In this document: positions 6,678 through 9,807 of the stretch, piece after piece
Layout: each line of letters begins with the position of its first letter
Numbering within the stretch: position 1 is the stretch's first letter
NCBI GenBank assembly: GCA_041667045.1
Contig: JBAYFS010000077.1
Location: 1 to 9,807 of the forward strand
From: JAQVSV01 sp041667045
GTDB lineage: Bacteria; Elusimicrobiota; Elusimicrobia; Elusimicrobiales; Elusimicrobiaceae
DNA length: 9,807 nt
Direction: 5' to 3'
Position numbers and translations under genes: made by a program
Notes under the pieces: model-generated
Databases searched by the model: none
What the model was told of the DNA's origin: nothing
Seen by the model: the letters and a program-made list of their open reading frames with translations, nothing else

Positions 6678-7280
6678 TCAATGCTCGTCGGTGGACGTGA
6701 CGGTCACTATTTTCGCGCCGTCAAGCCTGGGCCAGCGGGCCTGCTCCACGTTTTCCATAACCGCGGGCCAGCGGCCCTGGCTTTTTAAAATCAGGTCACA
6801 CACTTCGCGGACTGCGCCCTCTCCGCCGCGAGCCGCGGTCACATAATGCGCGGCTTTTTTCGTTTCGCCGGTGGCGTTTTTAACCGCGCAGGCCAGCCCG
6901 ACACGGCGCATCAGCGGGATATCGGTCAGATCGTCGCCGATATAGCATACTTCGCCGGGCGCGATGCCTTCCCGTTTTAAAATATCCGCTAGCGGTTTAA
7001 GCTTGGAAACAAAGCCCATATAGGCGTATTTCATGCCGAGCATTCTGGCGCGCGCGCCGGTAGTGCCGGCGTTGCGGCCCGTTATCACGCCAGAAGGGAT
7101 GCCGAAGATGCCGAGCAGGCGGATGCCGATGCCGTCAACCGCGTTAAACCCCTTTACCTCTTGCAGGGAACCGTCCGGCGCGGGCAGGAAATAGAGCCTG
7201 CCGTCGGTAAGCACGCCGTCCACGTCCATAAGGACAAGTTTTATTTTTTTAGCACGCTTCTTTATCCCGGTTGCCGGCAT
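6678..7280 (-). CDS. kdsC: 3-deoxy-D-manno-octulosonate 8-phosphate phosphatase (KdsC), HAD superfamily
   Basis: KdsC hydrolyses Kdo 8-phosphate to Kdo in the cytoplasm, a step of lipopolysaccharide core synthesis. The 200-aa protein has the HAD motifs in order: DVDGVLTDG (19-27, nucleophile D19 and acid/base D21), SGVITGR (63-69), a lysine in the 93-95 region, and GDDLTD (115-120, with D116, D117 and D120). It has the KdsC-type tail RGGEGAVREVCDLIL (151-165), which reaches the active site of the neighbouring subunit. There is no cap domain, as usual for the C0 subclass tetramer. A tail of about 24 residues after residue 176 goes beyond the usual end of the family and is not predicted to be part of the fold. 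It starts 4 bases after the NUDIX gene stop, so the two are likely co-transcribed. Other Kdo genes (kdsA, kdsB, kdsD) are not in the window. Confidence 0.92.
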   Translation of the reverse strand: MPATGIKKRAKKIKLVLMDVDGVLTDGRLYFLPAPDGSLQEVKGFNAVDGIGIRLLGIFGIPSGVITGRNAGTTGARARMLGMKYAYMGFVSKLKPLADILKREGIAPGEVCYIGDDLTDIPLMRRVGLACAVKNATGETKKAAHYVTAARGGEGAVREVCDLILKSQGRWPAVMENVEQARWPRLDGAKIVTVTSTDEH

Positions 7281-7284
7281 AACC

Positions 7285-7845
7285 TTAAACGCTCCTTTTT
7301 TTAAGCGCGTAAGCCATAAGCGCGATTATCGTTTTGGAATCTTTCAGCTTGCCGCTCTCGGCCATTTTCAGAGCCTTGGCGAAAGGAATGTGGTATACGT
7401 TTAAAAACTCGTCCGCGTCCGGTTTGGATTCGCCGGGCACAAGGCCGGTGGCCAGATAAATGTGCAGTTCTTCGTTTGAAAAAGCGCAGCAGGGCCAGAA
7501 AATCCTCAGCCGCTCGATTTTTTTGGCGGTGTAGCCGGTTTCCTCTTTCAGTTCGGCGCGGGCCCGCTTCAAATAATTGTCGTGCCCGCGATGCATCTTC
7601 CCGGCCGGAATCTCCAGCGTTGACTTCCCTACCGGATAGCGGTACTGCTCCACGAACACAATCTCGCCTTCGTCCGTAACTGGCAAAACCGCGACCGCGC
7701 CCGGATGGCCTATATACTCGCGGACCGCATGCTTTTTATTGTGCATTTCAATGGTGTCCGCGTAAAAGTCAATCGCGCCGCCTTTGTAAATCCGGTTTTT
7801 GCGAACCGGTTTCTCCACATACCGCTTTGGTTTGCGAGCCGCCAT
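7285..7845 (-). CDS. NUDIX hydrolase, ADP-ribose pyrophosphatase-like
   Basis: This 186-aa cytoplasmic protein has the ADP-ribose pyrophosphatase layout: an N-terminal beta region, VAVLPVTDEGEIVFVEQYRYPVG (51-73), LEIPAGK (77-83), then the NUDIX helix ending ELKEETGY (98-105). The metal-binding EExG core is present (E98, E101, E102), but the box is not canonical. The usual Glu after GX5 is H88, the usual Arg before the Glu is A97, and the spacing is one residue longer than GX5EX7REUXEEXGU. The likely substrate is ADP-ribose or another nucleoside diphosphate sugar; this rests on layout only. It is the first gene of the NUDIX-kdsC-ccdA operon, and its ATG has the best Shine-Dalgarno of the window. 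Confidence 0.87.
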   Translation of the reverse strand: MAARKPKRYVEKPVRKNRIYKGGAIDFYADTIEMHNKKHAVREYIGHPGAVAVLPVTDEGEIVFVEQYRYPVGKSTLEIPAGKMHRGHDNYLKRARAELKEETGYTAKKIERLRIFWPCCAFSNEELHIYLATGLVPGESKPDADEFLNVYHIPFAKALKMAESGKLKDSKTIIALMAYALKKRSV

Positions 7846-7850
7846 AAAAT

Positions 7851-7857
7851 CTCCTTT
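7851..7857 (-). promoter_or_regulatory. Strong Shine-Dalgarno AAAGGAG of the NUDIX gene
   Basis: AAAGGAG on the minus strand lies 5 bases from the ATG at 7845 and is nearly fully complementary to the anti-Shine-Dalgarno. It fixes the start of the NUDIX gene. Confidence 0.85.
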
Positions 7858-7892
7858 ATCAAAAACACCTTACGAGATAATTTTATGAAAAT

Positions 7893-7920
7893 TTGAGCCG
7901 ATTTCGTATAGTAATAGTAT
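7893..7920 (+). promoter_or_regulatory. Candidate dnaE promoter
   Basis: TTGAGC (7893-7898) and TAGTAT (7915-7920) are separated by 16 bases. The start would fall near 7927, giving a leader of about 60 bases made almost wholly of two inverted repeats. An overlapping alternative -10, TATAGT, starts at 7907 but has no matching -35. Confidence 0.45.
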
Positions 7921-7921
7921 A
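7916..7921 (-). promoter_or_regulatory. Candidate -10 box (TATACT) for the NUDIX-kdsC-ccdA operon
   Basis: On the minus strand TATACT matches the -10 consensus at 5 of 6 positions. It lies about 70 bases upstream of the NUDIX ATG and overlaps the dnaE -10 candidate. No convincing -35 is seen, since the 16-18 position falls in the GC-rich dnaE leader. A second option is TAAAAT at 7885-7880. Confidence 0.3.
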
Positions 7922-7929
7922 GGCTATTT

Positions 7930-7941
7930 CGCGGACCCGCG
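7930..7941 (+). repeat. Small inverted repeat in the dnaE leader
   Basis: CGCGG (7930-7934) and CCGCG (7937-7941) are reverse complements with a 2-base spacer, so an RNA hairpin would have 4 or 5 pairs. It immediately precedes the larger palindromic element and begins where the dnaE transcript is predicted to start. Confidence 0.45.
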
Positions 7942-7978
7942 CTTTGGAAGTTTTTTTCGCGCGCGAAAAAGGCCAAAG
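7942..7978 (+). repeat. Nested palindrome/hairpin in the dnaE leader, touching the Shine-Dalgarno
   Basis: TTTTTCGCGCGCGAAAAA (7953-7970) is a perfect 18-base palindrome. It is nested inside CTTTGG (7942-7947) and CCAAAG (7973-7978), which are also perfectly complementary. In RNA, two U-G pairs (7951-7952 with 7971-7972) and a 3-base bulge (AAG) would join the two stems. The outer 3' arm overlaps the first bases of the dnaE Shine-Dalgarno (7977-7981). It could be a translational control hairpin or a DNA-binding site. Confidence 0.6.
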
Positions 7979-7981
7979 AGG
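7977..7981 (+). promoter_or_regulatory. dnaE Shine-Dalgarno AGAGG
   Basis: AGAGG is 6 bases before the ATG at 7988. Its first two bases are part of the outer arm of the leader hairpin, so its accessibility may depend on folding. Confidence 0.65.
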
Positions 7982-7987
7982 CTCCTC

Positions 7988-9807
7988 ATGGAATTCGTAC
8001 ACCTGCACAATCACTCCGAATATTCCCTTCTGGACGGCATGCTCAAAATTACCAGCGGCAAGGGGAAACCTTCCGAATTTCTCAAGACATCCGCGGCCCA
8101 GGGCGTGCGCGCCATGGCGCTGACCGACCACGGCAATATGTTCGGCGCGGTAGATTTCTATTTCGCCGCCAAAGACGTGGGCATTCTCCCCATAATCGGC
8201 TGCGAAATGTACGAGGCGCCGGAAAGCAGGCTGGAGAAAAACAAAGACGGCGTTTCCAACGCCCACATCACCATTCTCGCCAAAGACCACACGGGATATC
8301 AGAATATGATGTCCATGATGTCGGAAGCGTATATAAACGGTTTTTACAACCGCCCCCGCATAGACAAGGAGCTTTTGGCCAAGCACAGTTCCGGGATAAT
8401 AATTTTATCCGGCTGCATGCAGTCCCAGGTGGCGCAGGCCTGCCTTAAAGGGAATATCGAGGAAGCGGTTAAACTCGCCGTCCAGTACCGCGACATTGTG
8501 GGGGAAGGCAATTTCTACCTGGAAATAATGGACCATGGCATTCCAGAAGAAAAAACCATTCTAGAAAAAACGCTGGAAGTGGCTAAACGCACTGGCATCC
8601 CGCTGGTCGCCACCAACGACTGCCACTACCATCATAAAGAGGACTGGCAGGCCCACGATATCCACCTGTGCATAGCCACCGGCTCCACGCTGGAAGACCC
8701 GAATCGCTTCCGTATGACGACTCATGAACTGTATTTCAAATCCGCCGACGAAATGAAACAGCTTTTTTCGTTCTGTCCTGAAGCCATAAAAAACACCGTC
8801 GAGATAGCGAACAAATGCCATGTGGAAATACCGTACGGCAAATCCATTCTGCCCGTTTTCCCACTGCCGTCCGACGCCGGCACGGCGGACCCATCCGAAT
8901 ATCTGCGGGGCAAATGCCTTGTCGGTCTTAAAGAAAAACTCGAAAGCGACATCCCTCAAAATTACATGGACCGGCTGGAATTCGAACTCGGCATTATCAA
9001 AAAAATGGGGTTCCCGGATTACTTTTTGATTGTGAGCGACTTTATAAACGAGTCGCGCAAAATGGGAATTCCCGTCGGACCGGGCCGCGGATCCGGCGCC
9101 GGTTCTCTGGTTTCCTATTCGCTTGATATCACGCGGGTAGATCCCATTATTAACGGCCTGCTGTTTGAGCGGTTCCTTAACCCGGACCGCATTTCCATGC
9201 CTGACCTGGACATAGACTTTTCAGACGAAGGCCGCACGCGCGTTATCGAATACGTGCGCTCGAAATACGGCGCGAACAACGTGGCTAACATCATCACCTT
9301 CGGAACCATTAAAGCCAAGCTGGCGATAAAAGACGTGGCGCGTGTCATGGGGCTCCCTCCGGCGGACGCGAACCGCCTGTCCAAACTCATTCCCAACGCG
9401 CTGGATGCCACCATAGCGAGCGCGCTTGAATCCGTGCCGGAACTTTCACAGGAATCAGCGCGCGACCCCAAAATCAAACAGCTGCTGGACTACGCCCAGA
9501 AAATCGAAGGCCTGAAACGCCATACCGGCGTGCACGCCGCGGGCGTGGTGGTAACCAGGGAAGAACTGCCGAAGTATGCGCCGCTCTCCGTGGGCGCGAA
9601 AAAAATAGTCACCACCCAGTACGAAGGCGTTATTTTGGAAAAGCTGGGCCTTCTTAAAATGGACTTTCTGGGCCTGCGCACGCTGACGGTTATTGACAAG
9701 GCCGTTGAAATGGTCAAGAAGCAGCATAATATCCCCTTAGACATCAGCAAAATCCGGCTCGACGACGCGAAAACCTATGACCTGCTTAAAGCGGGCGACA
9801 CGCTGGG
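7988..9807 (+). CDS. dnaE: DNA polymerase III alpha subunit (DnaE), N-terminal 606 codons, cut by the window edge
   Basis: This is the catalytic subunit of the replicative DNA polymerase III. Codons run uninterrupted from ATG 7988 to the edge, about half of a typical DnaE of 1,100-1,200 aa. An N-terminal PHP domain is followed by the C-family polymerase palm and thumb. Palm motifs include PGRGSGAGSLV, MPDLDIDF (404-411) with the catalytic D406 and D408, and LKMDFLGLRTLT with the third aspartate D559. The PHP domain keeps the full set of expected metal-binding residues: H5 and H7 (HLHNHS), H48 (TDHGN), E73, H93, C143, D224 and H226. E. coli DnaE has lost part of this set, including the second His of the HxH motif. 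So PHP-type 3'-5' proofreading, as shown for Thermus-type DnaE, is possible. The N-terminal start is the expected one (MEFVHLHNHS). The fingers end, the beta-binding motif and the OB domain lie beyond the window. Copy type (DnaE1 versus DnaE3) cannot be told from this half. Confidence 0.97.
   Translation, partial: MEFVHLHNHSEYSLLDGMLKITSGKGKPSEFLKTSAAQGVRAMALTDHGNMFGAVDFYFAAKDVGILPIIGCEMYEAPESRLEKNKDGVSNAHITILAKDHTGYQNMMSMMSEAYINGFYNRPRIDKELLAKHSSGIIILSGCMQSQVAQACLKGNIEEAVKLAVQYRDIVGEGNFYLEIMDHGIPEEKTILEKTLEVAKRTGIPLVATNDCHYHHKEDWQAHDIHLCIATGSTLEDPNRFRMTTHELYFKSADEMKQLFSFCPEAIKNTVEIANKCHVEIPYGKSILPVFPLPSDAGTADPSEYLRGKCLVGLKEKLESDIPQNYMDRLEFELGIIKKMGFPDYFLIVSDFINESRKMGIPVGPGRGSGAGSLVSYSLDITRVDPIINGLLFERFLNPDRISMPDLDIDFSDEGRTRVIEYVRSKYGANNVANIITFGTIKAKLAIKDVARVMGLPPADANRLSKLIPNALDATIASALESVPELSQESARDPKIKQLLDYAQKIEGLKRHTGVHAAGVVVTREELPKYAPLSVGAKKIVTTQYEGVILEKLGLLKMDFLGLRTLTVIDKAVEMVKKQHNIPLDISKIRLDDAKTYDLLKAGDTL

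Noticed and set aside
7951..7970. T-run and palindrome as an intrinsic terminator.
   Set aside because: The T-run is part of the stem rather than after it, and it lies directly before the dnaE coding region it would prevent from being expressed.
7883..8386. A 167-codon open frame on the minus strand.
   Set aside because: It is antisense to the PHP domain of dnaE and to the divergent promoter region, with no Shine-Dalgarno and no motif.

Overview
This looks like a chromosomal segment of a Gram-negative, probably anaerobic bacterium with moderately high GC. KdsC implies a Kdo-containing lipopolysaccharide. The HycE/HycG-type pair implies an energy-converting membrane complex of the complex I / group 4 hydrogenase superfamily. 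The gene mix would suit Elusimicrobiota or a similar phylum, but no sequence here settles the taxonomy and I hold that loosely. I see no transposase, phage gene, CRISPR array, tRNA or rRNA. No gene-free stretch exceeds 300 bases; the longest, 7846-7987 and 5169-5294, are promoter and leader regions.

Layout. (1) 10-2100, + strand: the end of an operon encoding a fused NuoC/NuoD-type large subunit and a NuoB-type small subunit. The large subunit has lost all four cysteines that hold the Ni-Fe centre in true hydrogenases, while the small subunit keeps its iron-sulfur cysteines. This fits an energy-converting hydrogenase-related (Ehr) complex rather than a hydrogenase. Membrane and pump subunits are expected upstream, outside the window. 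(2) 2074-3366, - strand: a 12-helix MFS transporter whose 3' end overlaps the small-subunit gene by 27 bases, tail to tail. (3) 3435-5168, + strand: a cytoplasmic GH13 alpha-glucan hydrolase, divergent from the transporter across a 68-base gap. Both genes of the pair lack a Shine-Dalgarno and have a TANNNT box exactly 6 bases before the ATG, the geometry of leaderless transcripts. (4) 5295-5876, + strand: a small exported protein with two LTxxQ-like motifs, similar in plan to Spy/CpxP, ending at a strong bidirectional terminator (5895-5928). (5) 7845-5946, - strand: a compact operon of a NUDIX hydrolase, kdsC and ccdA. (6) 7988 to the window end, + strand: the first 606 codons of dnaE, with a complete set of PHP-domain metal ligands and a leader containing an 18-base perfect palindrome.

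How the genes work together: the two complex subunits would form the peripheral electron-transfer module of an ion-pumping complex. The transporter/GH13 pair may handle a solute and alpha-glucans, but only their shared intergenic region links them. The NUDIX-kdsC-ccdA operon mixes nucleotide-sugar clean-up, lipopolysaccharide precursor synthesis and thiol-reductant export. The most notable observation is the hydrogenase-like complex without a Ni-Fe site; this class is known but its reaction is not, as far as I know.
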